Assembly: GCF_004331465.1 (NCBI RefSeq)
Contig: NZ_SJKB01000006.1
Span: 434,001 to 498,000 of the forward strand
Reading direction: 5' to 3'
DNA: 64,000 nucleotides
DNA from: Kribbella pittospori
GTDB taxonomy: Bacteria > Actinomycetota > Actinomycetes > Propionibacteriales > Kribbellaceae
Shown piece by piece: positions 8,411 through 16,952 of this stretch; the stretch's first letter is position 1, and every line of letters begins with the position of its first letter. The position numbers and the translations under genes are program-made. The notes below the pieces were generated by a model. That model was given only the letters and a program-made list of their open reading frames with translations, searched no databases and was not told where the DNA came from.

Positions 8411-8732
8411 GTGACGGTCACCAAGTACAGCGCGAAGCTCTCCGGGGTAGCCGAGTTCTCGCCGCTCGGCGAGCACCTGGGACCGGCGGCAATGCCCTTC
8501 CGGCTAGAGCCCGGAACCACCGAGTCGTGGTACGGCGAGATGGACAGCGTGCGCGCGCCCTGTCTACGCCGGTCAGGCGGTGAGGGACGCGCGCGGCGTG
8601 ACGATGTTTGTCGAGCTCGGCACCGGCAAGTCACTATCACCCACCGCGCTATCCGGCTGTGACTCCAAGCGCCAGACGACCGCTCGGGCCGTTCCCGCCA
8701 TACGCGCCGCGGGCGTAGCTTGCGAAACGTAA
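8411..8732 (+). pseudogene. Frameshifted small hypothetical gene
   Basis: A GTG start opens MTVTKYSAKLSGVAEF and reads through SWYGEMDSVRA, after which codon quality collapses and a stop is met at 8660-8662. Skipping one base near 8558 restores a sensible frame (PVYAGQAVRDARGVTMF, VELGTGKSLSPTALSG) that runs to TAA at 8732. The break lies in the GC-rich run GCGCGCGCCC. About 106 residues would be encoded if intact. I cannot name the family. A sequencing error in the run would make the gene intact. Confidence 0.55.
8709..8723 (+). repeat. 15-bp direct repeat, copy 2
   Basis: Second perfect copy of GCGGGCGTAGCTTGC (first at 8294-8308). It lies inside the last codons of the frameshifted gene and 77 bp before the next start codon. 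Confidence 0.4.
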
Positions 8733-8799
8733 GCGTCCTCGGTCCCGGTTGCAGCCCAGTCCGAGGACTCGGCGGCAACCACCAAGAGGGGGTCACACC

Positions 8800-9009
8800 G
8801 TGCCCCGAGCAGCGCATCAATCGACGCCGGCCGAGCCAGTCTGGCTGGTCACCGACCACCACCACCCGCCTCGGCGGCTTCACCTCTACGGCTGCGAACA
8901 CCTGACCGGCGACCGGCCAGACTACTCGCCTGACTGGCGGGAGGCGACGGAGGAGGAACTGGCGACCACACCTCCGTGCCAGCACTGCGCCAGGCGGGCG
9001 GAGTCGTGA
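8800..9009 (+). CDS. Small Cys/His-containing hypothetical protein
   Basis: 69 residues from GTG with AAGAGGGGG upstream. It contains WLVTDHHHPP, LYGCEHL and PPCQHCARR, i.e. a C...CxxC arrangement with many His that could bind a metal. The TGA stop overlaps the GTG of the next gene (GTGA), so it is almost certainly cotranslated with the ion channel. The family is not recognised. Confidence 0.6.
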   Translation: MPRAAHQSTPAEPVWLVTDHHHPPRRLHLYGCEHLTGDRPDYSPDWREATEEELATTPPCQHCARRAES

Positions 9010-9620
9010 GCTATGAGCGGCGCACAGGCTGGCTCCTGGACGTCGCGGCCGTTGCCTTTCTGGCCGTGTACGCCGTTCCGATTCTCCAGCCCGACCTGTC
9101 GCCCGCCTGGGTCCGGGTCTGCGAGGTCGCAAGCTGGGCCGTGTGGGGGTTGTTCGGTGCCGACTATTTCGTCAGGCTGACTCTGGCGGAGGATCGGCGG
9201 CGGTTCGTCCGGAAGAACGTGGTCGACCTGGCGGTGATCGTGCTGCCGTTGTTGCGACCGATGCGTCTCGTCCGACTGCTTCCAGTGCTGGCGCGGATGC
9301 AGCACGCAGGGATGTCGCTGCGGGGCCGGGCGACGACGTACGTGGTCGCCGGCGCGGCCCTACTCGTGCTCGTTGCCTCGCTGGCCGTGCTGGATGCGGA
9401 GCGGGGCAGCACTGAAGCCAACATCACCTCGTATGGTGATGCGCTCTGGTGGGCTGCCGCCACGGTCACGACAGTTGGTTACGGCGACCGCTTCCCTACG
9501 ACCGGTGAGGGCCGCATCGTGGGCGTAGCTCTGATGCTCGGCGGCATCACCATAGTTGGCACGGTGACCGCCGCGCTGGCAAGTTGGTTTGTCGAGGAGC
9601 AGCAGAAGGAAGCCCCGTGA
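9006..9620 (+). CDS. Voltage-gated-like potassium channel
   Basis: 204 residues from GTG at 9006, chosen because it overlaps the upstream stop as GTGA. Hydrophobic segments near 10-30, 38-58, 72-90, 110-130 and 172-195 surround a pore helix (WWAAATVTTVGYGD), with the K+ selectivity filter TVGYGD at 156-161. An Arg-bearing segment (PMRLVRLLPVLARMQ, about 85-99) resembles S4. The first two helices are short compared with full Kv-type channels. A selective K+ pore in the membrane is firmly supported; the gating stimulus is not. Confidence 0.88.
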   Translation: MSYERRTGWLLDVAAVAFLAVYAVPILQPDLSPAWVRVCEVASWAVWGLFGADYFVRLTLAEDRRRFVRKNVVDLAVIVLPLLRPMRLVRLLPVLARMQHAGMSLRGRATTYVVAGAALLVLVASLAVLDAERGSTEANITSYGDALWWAAATVTTVGYGDRFPTTGEGRIVGVALMLGGITIVGTVTAALASWFVEEQQKEAP

Positions 9621-9916
9621 CGCGAATGATGCCGACGGCAACCGCCTGGCCGCAGGCTTACCGGCAAGCGAACACCTGTCTGGAGAGCAGCTCGCGGCAC
9701 TGCAGTCGCATCTCTGATCAGTCCCACAGACGAACTGGCGGCCTGTTCGGTACCCCGGAAGGCGGCGTCGCTGAAGTGGTTTTGCACCGCGTTAGCCGGG
9801 CCAACGCGCGCTAGCGAACCGGACACGTTTGGCGGACAAGGTGATCGCCACCACCCGGGCGAGGGTGCGGCTGCTCCGGTGGCGAATATGCCCTGACCTG
9901 TGCAAACACCCGCCGC
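9621..9916. other. Intergenic gap, weak coding trace only
   Basis: 296 bp between the K+ channel and YchF. A frame at 9622-9720 reads like protein (ending GEQLAALQSHL then TGA) but has no start of its own; it may be the lost C-terminus of the channel or of a deleted gene. A GTG frame at 9617-9814 has poor composition. I call no gene here. Confidence 0.35.
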
Positions 9917-10993
9917 CTAGACGTTGAAGCGGAATTCCACGACGTCGCCGTCTTGCATGGTGTAGTCCTTGCCTTCCATGCGGACCTTGCCGGCGGAGCG
10001 GGCTGCGGTCATGGTGCCGGCTTCCATCAGGTCGTCGTACGAGACGATCTCGGCCTTGATGAAGCCGCGCTGGAAGTCAGTGTGGATGACGCCGGCCGCC
10101 TCGGGGGCCGTAGCTCCGCGCTTGATGGTCCAGGCGCGGGCTTCCTTCGGACCGGCGGTCAGGTACGTCTGCAGCCCGAGCGTGTCGAACCCGACCCGCG
10201 CCAGCACGTCCAGCCCCGGCTCGTCGATGCCCATCTCCGCGAGCATCTCCCGCGCCTCGTCCTCGTCGCCGAGCTCGACCAACTCCGCCTCGAACTTCGC
10301 GTCCAGGAAGATCGCCTCGGCCGGTGCCACCAAATCACGCATCTGCTGCTTCAGCGCCTCATCAGCCAGCTCGTCCGCGTCGCAGTTGAACACGAACAGA
10401 TACGGCTTGGCCGTCATCAGCATCAGTTCACGGATCGCGTCGCGGTCCACGTCGGACGCGATGATCGGCGTACCCGCCTCGAGGTGCTTCTGCGCGGCCC
10501 GGACCGCCTCGAGCACGACCGCGCTCTCCTTCTTCAGCCGGGCTTCCTTCTCCAGCCGCGGGATCGCCTTCTCGACGGTCTGCAGGTCGGCCAGGATCAG
10601 CTCGGTCTGGATGGTGGAGATGTCGTCGGCCGGCGAGACCTTGCCGTCGACGTGGGTGACGTCGTCGTCGCGGAACACCCGAGTGACCTGGCAGATCGCG
10701 TCGGACTCGCGGATGTGGCTGAGGAACTTGTTGCCCAGCCCTTCACCCTCCGACGCGCCGCGGACGATGCCGGCGATGTCGACGAACTGCACCGTGGCGG
10801 GGATCACCTTCGCGGAGTTGTACAGCTCGGCCAGCTTGCCGAGCCGCGCGTCCGGTACGCCGACCACGCCCACGTTCGGCTCGATGGTCGCGAACGGATA
10901 GTTCGCGGCGAGCACGTTGTTCTTGGTCAGCGCGTTGAACAGGGTGGACTTGCCCGCATTGGGGAGCCCGACGATTCCGATGGTGAGTGCCAC
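9917..10993 (-). CDS. ychF: Redox-regulated ATPase YchF (OBG family)
   Basis: 358 residues from GTG at 10993. The OBG-like P-loop is GLPNAGKST (residues 9-17), followed by NYPFATIEPNVGVV, the DIAG (G3) in VQFVDIAGIVRGASEGEGLGN, and a C-terminal TGS domain (ARAWTIKRGATAPEAAGVIHTDFQRGFIKAEI). The usual NKxD is replaced by an N-C-D form (FVFNCDADE), as in YchF, which prefers ATP over GTP. It is a ribosome-associated conserved housekeeping protein. Length and domains are complete. Confidence 0.95.
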   Translation of the reverse strand: MALTIGIVGLPNAGKSTLFNALTKNNVLAANYPFATIEPNVGVVGVPDARLGKLAELYNSAKVIPATVQFVDIAGIVRGASEGEGLGNKFLSHIRESDAICQVTRVFRDDDVTHVDGKVSPADDISTIQTELILADLQTVEKAIPRLEKEARLKKESAVVLEAVRAAQKHLEAGTPIIASDVDRDAIRELMLMTAKPYLFVFNCDADELADEALKQQMRDLVAPAEAIFLDAKFEAELVELGDEDEAREMLAEMGIDEPGLDVLARVGFDTLGLQTYLTAGPKEARAWTIKRGATAPEAAGVIHTDFQRGFIKAEIVSYDDLMEAGTMTAARSAGKVRMEGKDYTMQDGDVVEFRFNV

Positions 10994-11033
10994 GGGCGTC
11001 AAGAGTACGCGGCCAGAGCGCAAGGACCCCAAT

Positions 11034-11315
11034 TCAGATCAGGAACGCCTCCAGCTCAGCGGCGTACCAGCGGCTGGTGCGGCCGATCGAACGCATCCCC
11101 AGGCGGCGGCACACCGCCAGTGACGCCGTGTTGTCCGGGCGTACGACGGCATGGATCTCATCGAGCCCCGCCTTGAAGCCACGCGCGATCGCACCACCCG
11201 CCGACTCAGTCGCCAGCCCGCGCCCCCACGCGTCCGGATCGAAGTGCCAGCCGACCTCCCTCCCCTTCCGATTCATGTAGCCGTCCGAACCAGCCGGGGG
11301 CAAGCCGCGTCTCCA
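11034..11315 (-). pseudogene. 5'-truncated GNAT acetyltransferase remnant
   Basis: The minus strand encodes the C-terminal half of a GNAT protein: REVGWHFDPDAWGRGLATES (motif A, acetyl-CoA loop), then HAVVRPDNTASLAVCRRLGM (motif B) and a proper stop at 11034. Homology-like sequence can be followed back to LPPAGSDGYMNRKG (about 11310) and then ends where the opposite-strand DUF817 gene begins. The first ~90 residues expected of a GNAT are missing. An internal ATG at 11276 could give an 80-residue peptide, but a working enzyme is unlikely. Confidence 0.6.
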
Positions 11316-11319
11316 CTCT

Positions 11320-12246
11320 GTGACCAGTTGGAGAGATCGCAGCGGCCATCGATCACGCTTCGTGTCCGGATGCGTGCAATTCCTGCGCTTCGGGTGGCTC
11401 GAGGTCGTCTCCTGCCTGTTCCCGATCTGCCTGTTTGCCGGCCTGGCCGTCTCGAAGTACGTCGACCTCCCGATCGACCGGTACGACGCCCTGCTCGCGT
11501 ACTGCCTCGGTCTCACCCTCCTGTTCTGGGTGGTCGGGCTGGAGACGTGGCGCGAGGTCGCGGTGATCTTCGCGTTCCACCTGGTCGGGCTCGGTCTCGA
11601 ACTGTTCAAGGTGCAGGTCGGGTCGTGGCAGTACCCGGGCGACGCGGTGACGAAGTTCGCCGGAGTGCCGCTGTTCGCCGGGTTCATGTACGCCGCGGTC
11701 GGCAGCTACATCTGTCAGGCCTGGCGCCGGTTCGACCTGCGCGTGAGCAGCTATCGCCCGGTGCCGACGACGGTCCTCGCCGTACTGATCTATGCGAACT
11801 TCTTCAGCCATCACTGGATCGTCGATCTCCGGATCCCGATCGCGCTCGCCCTTGTCGTCGTCCTGCGCCGTACCTGGGTCTTCTTCTCGGTCGGCTCACA
11901 CCGCTATCGCATGCCGTTGGCGGTGTCGTTCGGCCTGATCGGCTTCTTCCTCTGGATCGCGGAGAATTTCGGCACCTTCCTGGACGCGTGGAACTACCCC
12001 GACCAGGTCGATGTCTGGCGCCTCGTCCACCCGGCCAAGTTCGGCGCGTGGGCCTTGCTCGTCAGCATGAGCTTCGTTCTCGTTGCCAGCGTCAAGTCGT
12101 TGGAGGGCCGCCTCTACCACCGCGGTACGCCCGCCACCGTCTCGACGCCGGAGGCAACGAACGTCGAGCCGGACGACCTCGCAGCGAACATCACGGCGGC
12201 TGAGATCGCACCGCAACATGGGGATGCCAACCAGAGCTCACGGTAG
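11320..12246 (+). CDS. DUF817 family integral membrane protein
   Basis: 308 residues from GTG. After a basic N-terminus come LRFGWLEVVSCLFPICLFAGLAVSKY and about eight hydrophobic helices, with the conserved-looking GLGLELFKVQVGSWQYPGDAVTKFAGVPLFAGFMYAAVGSYI stretch of DUF817. The C-terminal ~45 residues are hydrophilic and cytoplasmic in character. The role of DUF817 is unknown. The gene starts exactly where the GNAT remnant on the other strand breaks off. Confidence 0.85.
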   Translation: MTSWRDRSGHRSRFVSGCVQFLRFGWLEVVSCLFPICLFAGLAVSKYVDLPIDRYDALLAYCLGLTLLFWVVGLETWREVAVIFAFHLVGLGLELFKVQVGSWQYPGDAVTKFAGVPLFAGFMYAAVGSYICQAWRRFDLRVSSYRPVPTTVLAVLIYANFFSHHWIVDLRIPIALALVVVLRRTWVFFSVGSHRYRMPLAVSFGLIGFFLWIAENFGTFLDAWNYPDQVDVWRLVHPAKFGAWALLVSMSFVLVASVKSLEGRLYHRGTPATVSTPEATNVEPDDLAANITAAEIAPQHGDANQSSR

Positions 12247-12317
12247 GGCGTCTTTCCCGGTGTGAGGCTCCTTCGGGGGAGCACTGGGGAAATCCGCCTG
12301 ATCTGTGAGGGAGCATC

Positions 12318-13085
12318 ATGTCCCGGAAGTTCGCCACTTTCGTCGCGACCGGTGTGGCGTTGGCCATCGTCGTCGGATCGTTGCTGGCCTTGGCACTGGG
12401 GCATTCGCGAGCACCTAAACCTGCGGTGGCGACCACACAGACCTCGGCCACACCGACCGTGACGCCGACACAGACACCGATCGTCAACGCCCCGCCGACC
12501 ACGCACCACACGCCGGCTCCGGACCCGACCGCAGCGCTTGCCGCAGGCAACAAGAAGGTCCTGTTCCTGAGCTTCGACGACGGGCCGGACCCGCTCTGGA
12601 CGCCGCGGATCCTGCAGATCCTGACCAAGCACGGCGCGCACGCAACCTTCTTCGAGCTCGGCTCCATGCAAGCCGCGCATCCCGGTTTGCGTGAGCAGGT
12701 ACTTGCCGCAGGCAACACCATCGGCAGCCACTCGATCACTCATCCGCAGCTCACCGCTCTCCCCGCCGCCAAGCGCCGCCACGAGATCTTCGACGGACCG
12801 AAGTCCACCTGCTACCGCCCGCCGTACGGCGCGTCGAACCCGAAGGTCCGCGCCGACATCAAGGCGGCCGGCATGATCCAGGTCCTGTGGGACGTCGACC
12901 CCCGCGACTGGGCCCGCCCGGGCACGAACACGATCGTCCACAACATCCTCAACCACGCCCACCGCCGCAACATCATCCTCCTCCACGACGGCGGCGGCGA
13001 CCGCTCCCAAACCGTCGCCGCCCTCGACAAAGTCCTCCCCCTCCTCAAATCCCAGGGCTACACCTTCCCCGCCATGAACTGCTGA
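12318..13085 (+). CDS. Secreted or membrane-anchored polysaccharide deacetylase (CE4/NodB)
   Basis: 255 residues. An N-terminal signal or anchor (about 8-28) is followed by a Thr/Pro-rich linker (33-70) and a NodB domain: LSFDDGPDP (motif 1, DD at 87-88), HSITH (motif 2, 138-142, zinc His pair), RPPYG (motif 3, 167-171), DVDPRDW (motif 4) and LLHDGGGDR (motif 5, near 223). These are the CE4 catalytic and zinc residues. Likely substrates are peptidoglycan, chitin or acetylated xylan; the context does not decide. Confidence 0.9.
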   Translation: MSRKFATFVATGVALAIVVGSLLALALGHSRAPKPAVATTQTSATPTVTPTQTPIVNAPPTTHHTPAPDPTAALAAGNKKVLFLSFDDGPDPLWTPRILQILTKHGAHATFFELGSMQAAHPGLREQVLAAGNTIGSHSITHPQLTALPAAKRRHEIFDGPKSTCYRPPYGASNPKVRADIKAAGMIQVLWDVDPRDWARPGTNTIVHNILNHAHRRNIILLHDGGGDRSQTVAALDKVLPLLKSQGYTFPAMNC

Positions 13086-13122
13086 CCTGCGGGAATCCTG
13101 CGATCGGTGGACACGTGGGGGT

Positions 13123-13879
13123 GTGTCGTTCAGGAGTCGGCTGCGAGACCATCGCGGGTGGTCGCCGGGTGACGAGGCCGCGGCCGAGCTCGTTCAGAGG
13201 TTGCAGGCGTCGGACACGACAGCGACAACGATCGAGACACTGCACTCGACCATCGAAGAGTTGTGCTGCCAGTACAGCCGGCGGGACGCGGTGGAGCTTC
13301 GGCGCGAGGCACACCAGTGGCTCCAGCACGTTGACCCCGTGCTGCGCCGGCCGGTCGGCGCGAAGGCTCACACCGAGCTCCTGGTAGCAGGCGGCTGGCT
13401 CGCACTGCTGGCCGGAAGCGAAAGCCAAGGCGCGGCTCGGTGAGTCCGGTCTGGAGACTCTGTTGGAGTCGGGCCGCGATCTGCTGCACCAGCTGCCGTA
13501 CCCCGATCGACCGGACAACCACTTCACAGTGGACCCGTCGAAGTGGGACTACTACTCGATGGACATCCACCGCATGGCTGGTGACAACGAGCGGGCAACG
13601 CAGTACGCCGAAGCCGTGATCCACGACAACACCGCACCGGACGGCGCCGAGCTGAGTCCGATGCGCATCGCCGAGTGCCGGATCACTCTCGGCTTCGTCG
13701 CCGGACGGACGGGCGATCTCGAGGAAGCGGTCGGGCTCGGCCTGAACGGTCTGAAGGACGGCCGCCAGAGCAAGCTCCACCTGCGGATGGTCGCGGCAGA
13801 GCTCGACCAGGAGCTCCGCCAGCGCTTCCCCGGCAAGAGCCTGGTCGGCGAATTCGAGGACGCGCTCCGAGGAGTGTGA
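13123..13879 (+). pseudogene. Internally deleted, frameshifted XRE/TPR regulator remnant
   Basis: The reading runs in one frame from GTG 13123 (MSFRSRLRDHRGWSPGDE) through SRRDAVELRREAHQWLQHVD and LLVAGGWLALLAGSE, then shifts near 13420 into another frame, EAKAKARLGESGLETLLESG, ending at 13879. Both halves match the usual actinomycete XRE regulators of ~400 residues. The HTH core after RDHRGWSPGD is missing, as is roughly 80-100 residues of TPR between ALLAG and EAKAKA. The stretch 13463-13879 has no helix-turn-helix. It is therefore a decayed regulator carrying at least two deletions. Confidence 0.7.
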
Positions 13880-13973
13880 GCCTCGGTGCCGAGTCGGCAC
13901 TCTTCCGGCACTTTTCCGGTACTTCGGCGCGCGTTGGCCGAAAGTGTCGGTGGGGTTGTGCACTATCGGTGAC

Positions 13974-15143
13974 ATGACGGGTACGACGGTGTTGCTGGTG
14001 TTGCTGTTCCTGGCGGTGGGGTTGCTGCTGGGGGCTGTGTTCGGCGTGCTCTGGGTGCGGGGGCGGGATGGGGCTCAGCTTGCGCGGGTGACTGCTGAGC
14101 GCGATGCGGCGGAGGATCGCGTTGTCGAGCTGACGCAGGAGCGGACCACGGTCGGGCAGCAGATGGGTGGCCAAGCTGTCGTGAAGGAGGCGCTGGATCG
14201 CCTGCATGTGCAGCTGAATCAGCTTGAGCAAGGCCGGGCCGCGTGGCAGAGCCAGCTGCATCAACAGGTCAACGAAGTGCGGATGAGTGGCGAGGCGTTG
14301 CGACGCGAGACGGCGTCGTTGTCGACCGCGTTGCGCAGGCCGCAGGTGCGTGGGCGCTGGGGTGAGCTGCATCTGCGCCGGACCGTCGAGCTGGCCGGCA
14401 TGGTGGCGCACTGCGACTTCACCGAACAGACCACGACGGTCAGCGAGGACGGCGTACTGCGGCCTGACCTCGTCGTACGACTTGCCGAGGGCAAGAATCT
14501 GGTCGTCGACTCGAAGGTGCCGCTGGCCGCGTTCCTGGAGGCGGCCGAGTCGGACGATGTTGAGTTCCGCGAGGAGCGGTTGCGCGCGCACGCCCGGCAC
14601 CTGCGGACGCACGTCGACCAACTGTCGTCGAAGGCGTACTGGACGCGGCTGTCGCCATCACCGGAGTTCGTCATCCTCTTCGTGCCCGGCGAGTCGTTCC
14701 TCTCCGCGGCGCTCGACGTCGAACCATCCTTGCTGGAGTACGCCGCTGAGCGCCGGGTGATCCTGGCGACACCGACCACGCTGATCGCGACGCTGCGGGC
14801 TGCGGCGTACGCCTGGAATCAGTCAGCTCTCACGGAGTCCGCGCAACAGGTCTTTGAGCTCGGCCGCGAACTGTACGAGCGCCTCAGCACAATGGGCGAG
14901 CACTTCGGCCGAGTCGGGCGGTCCCTCACCTCCGCCGTGGAGGCTTACAACGGCACCGTCGGCTCCTTCGAACGCCGAGTCTTCATCACCGCCCGCAAAC
15001 TCCGCGACCTCCACGTCACCGAAGCCGAACTAACCGCCATGGAATCCATCGAAGCCTCAGTCCGCCCCCTAACGGCCCCAGAGTTCCTAGCCCTGGAAGA
15101 CCGAGACGCAACCCGCCGCTGGCCCCCAACCCAAGCCGGCTAA
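13974..15143 (+). CDS. rmuC: DNA recombination protein RmuC
   Basis: 389 residues from ATG. An N-terminal membrane anchor (TVLLVLLFLAVGLLLGAVFGVLWV, 4-27) is followed by a coiled coil (about 33-120) and the RmuC catalytic-like domain: VRGRWGELHLRRTVELAGM, LRPDLVVRLAEGKNLVVDSKVPLAAFLEA, and FVILFVPGESFLSAAL. The D...DSK pattern is that of the restriction-endonuclease-like core. RmuC limits inversions at short repeats. Its final codons precede a repeat field. Confidence 0.93.
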   Translation: MTGTTVLLVLLFLAVGLLLGAVFGVLWVRGRDGAQLARVTAERDAAEDRVVELTQERTTVGQQMGGQAVVKEALDRLHVQLNQLEQGRAAWQSQLHQQVNEVRMSGEALRRETASLSTALRRPQVRGRWGELHLRRTVELAGMVAHCDFTEQTTTVSEDGVLRPDLVVRLAEGKNLVVDSKVPLAAFLEAAESDDVEFREERLRAHARHLRTHVDQLSSKAYWTRLSPSPEFVILFVPGESFLSAALDVEPSLLEYAAERRVILATPTTLIATLRAAAYAWNQSALTESAQQVFELGRELYERLSTMGEHFGRVGRSLTSAVEAYNGTVGSFERRVFITARKLRDLHVTEAELTAMESIEASVRPLTAPEFLALEDRDATRRWPPTQAG

Positions 15144-15152
15144 CTCCTCTAC

Positions 15153-15422
15153 CCCGATCCGACCCCGGATCGCGGTGGGTGCAGTCACCGGCTTGGTTGG
15201 CGCGGCCGACTCGCCCGATCCGAGGCTTGATCGTCGGTGGCTGCAGTCACCGGGTCACGGTGCTGCGGTTGGTCCCGCCCGGTCCGAGACCGGACCGGAG
15301 GTGGGCGCAGGCACCCGATCCGGGACTGCGGCGGACCCCTCCCGATCCGAGGCAGGATCGGGCGGGGTGCACGCACAGGTCCCGCGTTGCAGCCAACTTC
15401 CCCCCGATCCGAGCTGGATCGG
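15153..15422. repeat. Six irregularly spaced palindromic CCCGATCCG-type repeats
   Basis: Copies begin at 15153, 15214, 15278, 15314, 15341 and 15403. Most fold as 6-8 bp hairpins, e.g. CCCGATCC-N6-GGATCGGG at 15341-15362, CCGGTCCG-N4-CGGACCGG at 15279-15298, and CCGATCC-N5-GGATCGG at 15404-15422. Several are followed by GGTGG and GCAGTCACCGG. Spacing (61, 64, 36, 27, 62 bp) is too uneven for CRISPR. The array sits between convergent rmuC and the MFS gene and looks REP-like or terminator-like. With the tandem repeat that follows it fills the 366-bp gap. Confidence 0.6.
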
Positions 15423-15445
15423 CGGTGGAGCCGTTGCCGGACAAA

Positions 15446-15549
15446 GGGTTGCGGTGGCTGGGCGGCGTGACTGGGTTACGGGGTTGCGGTGGCTGGCGGC
15501 GTGACTGGGTTACGGGGTTGCGGTGGCTGGGCAGGGGGACTGGGTTGTG
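15446..15549. repeat. Three tandem 34-35 bp repeats
   Basis: Units at 15446-15480, 15481-15514 and 15515-15549 each begin GGGTTGCGGTGGCTGG and end GACTGGGTT plus 2 nt; unit 2 lacks one base and unit 3 has diverged in the middle. The array runs into the 3' end of the efflux-pump gene and supplies its last ~13 codons, so the pump's Thr/Pro-rich C-terminus is repeat-derived. Confidence 0.75.
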
Positions 15550-16934
15550 GGGGTTTGGGTGGGTGATGGGTGTGGGGTGGTGGCTGAGGTTCGGGGGCGG
15601 AGGCCGGTCCAGATCAGGAGTGCGCTGATGAGGGTGAAGGCTACGTCGGCGCTGAGTGCCAAGCGGTGGCCGTTGACCAGCGTGGACTGGGTGGCGGCGA
15701 TTGCGAACAGCGCCGGCGTGCCCATCGTGACGGCGACCTCGCCGGTCATTGAGCTCAGCCCGGTCGCCAGCCCCTGGTCCTCGTCGCTCACACCGGACGT
15801 CGCGGTCACCGTGAACGCGACGATCGCACCCACGTGCCCGAAGAAGCCGATGAACAACGCCGGCACCAGAATCACCAGCGCGACCCACGTCTGCGTCCCG
15901 AGGAACACGATCGGAAGCGTCGCCAAACCCTGCACGACCAGCCCGACCGTCAGCACCTTCCGATAGCCGAGGCGCCCGATGACGCGGCCGGCGACCACGC
16001 CGGCAGCCACCGAGGCGACGCCCGGGATGCCGAAGACCAGGCCGGTCTGGAACGGCGACAGCCCCAGCACGTGCTGCACGTACAGCGTGGTCAGCACGAT
16101 CATCGCCGGCTCCATCGCCCCGATCACCAGCCCGGCATAGTTGCCCCAGGCCACCGAAGGCCGGGTCAGGATCCGGATCGGGACGAGCGGCGCGACCGAC
16201 CGCCGTTCGATCAGCCCGAACGCGATCAGCAGCAGTACGCCGACCACCCCCGCCGCCAGGCTCCGCTCGATCACCGCATAGACGACGGCCAGCAGACCAC
16301 CGGTCACCGTCATCGCCCCAGGCACATCCAGCTTCACCCGCTCCGGCGCCTTGCTCTCGTTGATCACGAACGGTGCGACCACCAGGACGACCACCACGGC
16401 CGGCACGTTGATGAAGAACGCCGCGCGCCAACCCAGCAGGCTGACCAGCGCACCCCCGACCAACGCGCCGACGGCGAAACCGGCCGAGAGCAGCGCGCCG
16501 CGCAGACCGAGAACCCGCGCCCGCACGGAAGCCTCCGAGAACGTCGTCGTGAGCAGAGCCATCGTCGCGGGCATCGCCATCGCGGTCGCCACCCCCTGCA
16601 GCGCGCGAGCCGTCAGCATGACCTCGGCGTGATTCGCCAGGCCGCCGAGAACAGACGCCGCGGCCAGCAGCGCCATCCCGGACAGGAACAGCCTGCGGCG
16701 ACCGAAGAAGTCGGCCAGCCGACCGAACAACAGCATGCACCCGGCCGCGGGCAGCGCGAACGCCGAGGTGATCCACGGCAGCCCCTCCGACCCCAGCCCA
16801 ACGCCTGCGCCGGCCTCCGGCAGCGCCACGTTGAGGATCGAGAAGTCGACCGACAGCATGAACCCGGCCCCGAGCAGAACGAGCAGGATCACGCGTTGCC
16901 GGGTGCTGAACCGGTACGACGCGGTGGTGTCCAT
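15510..16934 (-). CDS. MFS drug efflux transporter, DHA2 type
   Basis: 474 residues from ATG at 16934, preferred over ATG 16946 because GGAG lies about 10 nt upstream. About fourteen hydrophobic helices are visible. LGAGFMLSVDFSILNVALPEAG and GRLADFFGRRRLFL (motif A, loop 2-3) are diagnostic of drug:H+ antiporters; the antiporter motif C region is GLRGALLSAGFAVGALVGG. The substrate is unknown. The tail (TTPHPSPTQTPTTQSP) is unstructured and encoded by tandem repeats. It is controlled by the large inverted repeat at 16953-16993, but no TetR gene is adjacent. Confidence 0.9.
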   Translation of the reverse strand: MDTTASYRFSTRQRVILLVLLGAGFMLSVDFSILNVALPEAGAGVGLGSEGLPWITSAFALPAAGCMLLFGRLADFFGRRRLFLSGMALLAAASVLGGLANHAEVMLTARALQGVATAMAMPATMALLTTTFSEASVRARVLGLRGALLSAGFAVGALVGGALVSLLGWRAAFFINVPAVVVVLVVAPFVINESKAPERVKLDVPGAMTVTGGLLAVVYAVIERSLAAGVVGVLLLIAFGLIERRSVAPLVPIRILTRPSVAWGNYAGLVIGAMEPAMIVLTTLYVQHVLGLSPFQTGLVFGIPGVASVAAGVVAGRVIGRLGYRKVLTVGLVVQGLATLPIVFLGTQTWVALVILVPALFIGFFGHVGAIVAFTVTATSGVSDEDQGLATGLSSMTGEVAVTMGTPALFAIAATQSTLVNGHRLALSADVAFTLISALLIWTGLRPRTSATTPHPSPTQTPTTQSPCPATATP

Positions 16935-16952
16935 GAGAAGCTCCATCCAGTA

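Noticed and set aside
9617..9814. GTG frame coupled to the K+ channel stop
   Set aside because: The start overlap looks attractive, but the predicted product is low-complexity Ser/Arg/His with no helix or domain pattern.
15153..15549. Possible CRISPR array
   Set aside because: Repeat units are imperfect, spaced at 27-64 bp without unique spacers of constant size, and there are no cas genes.
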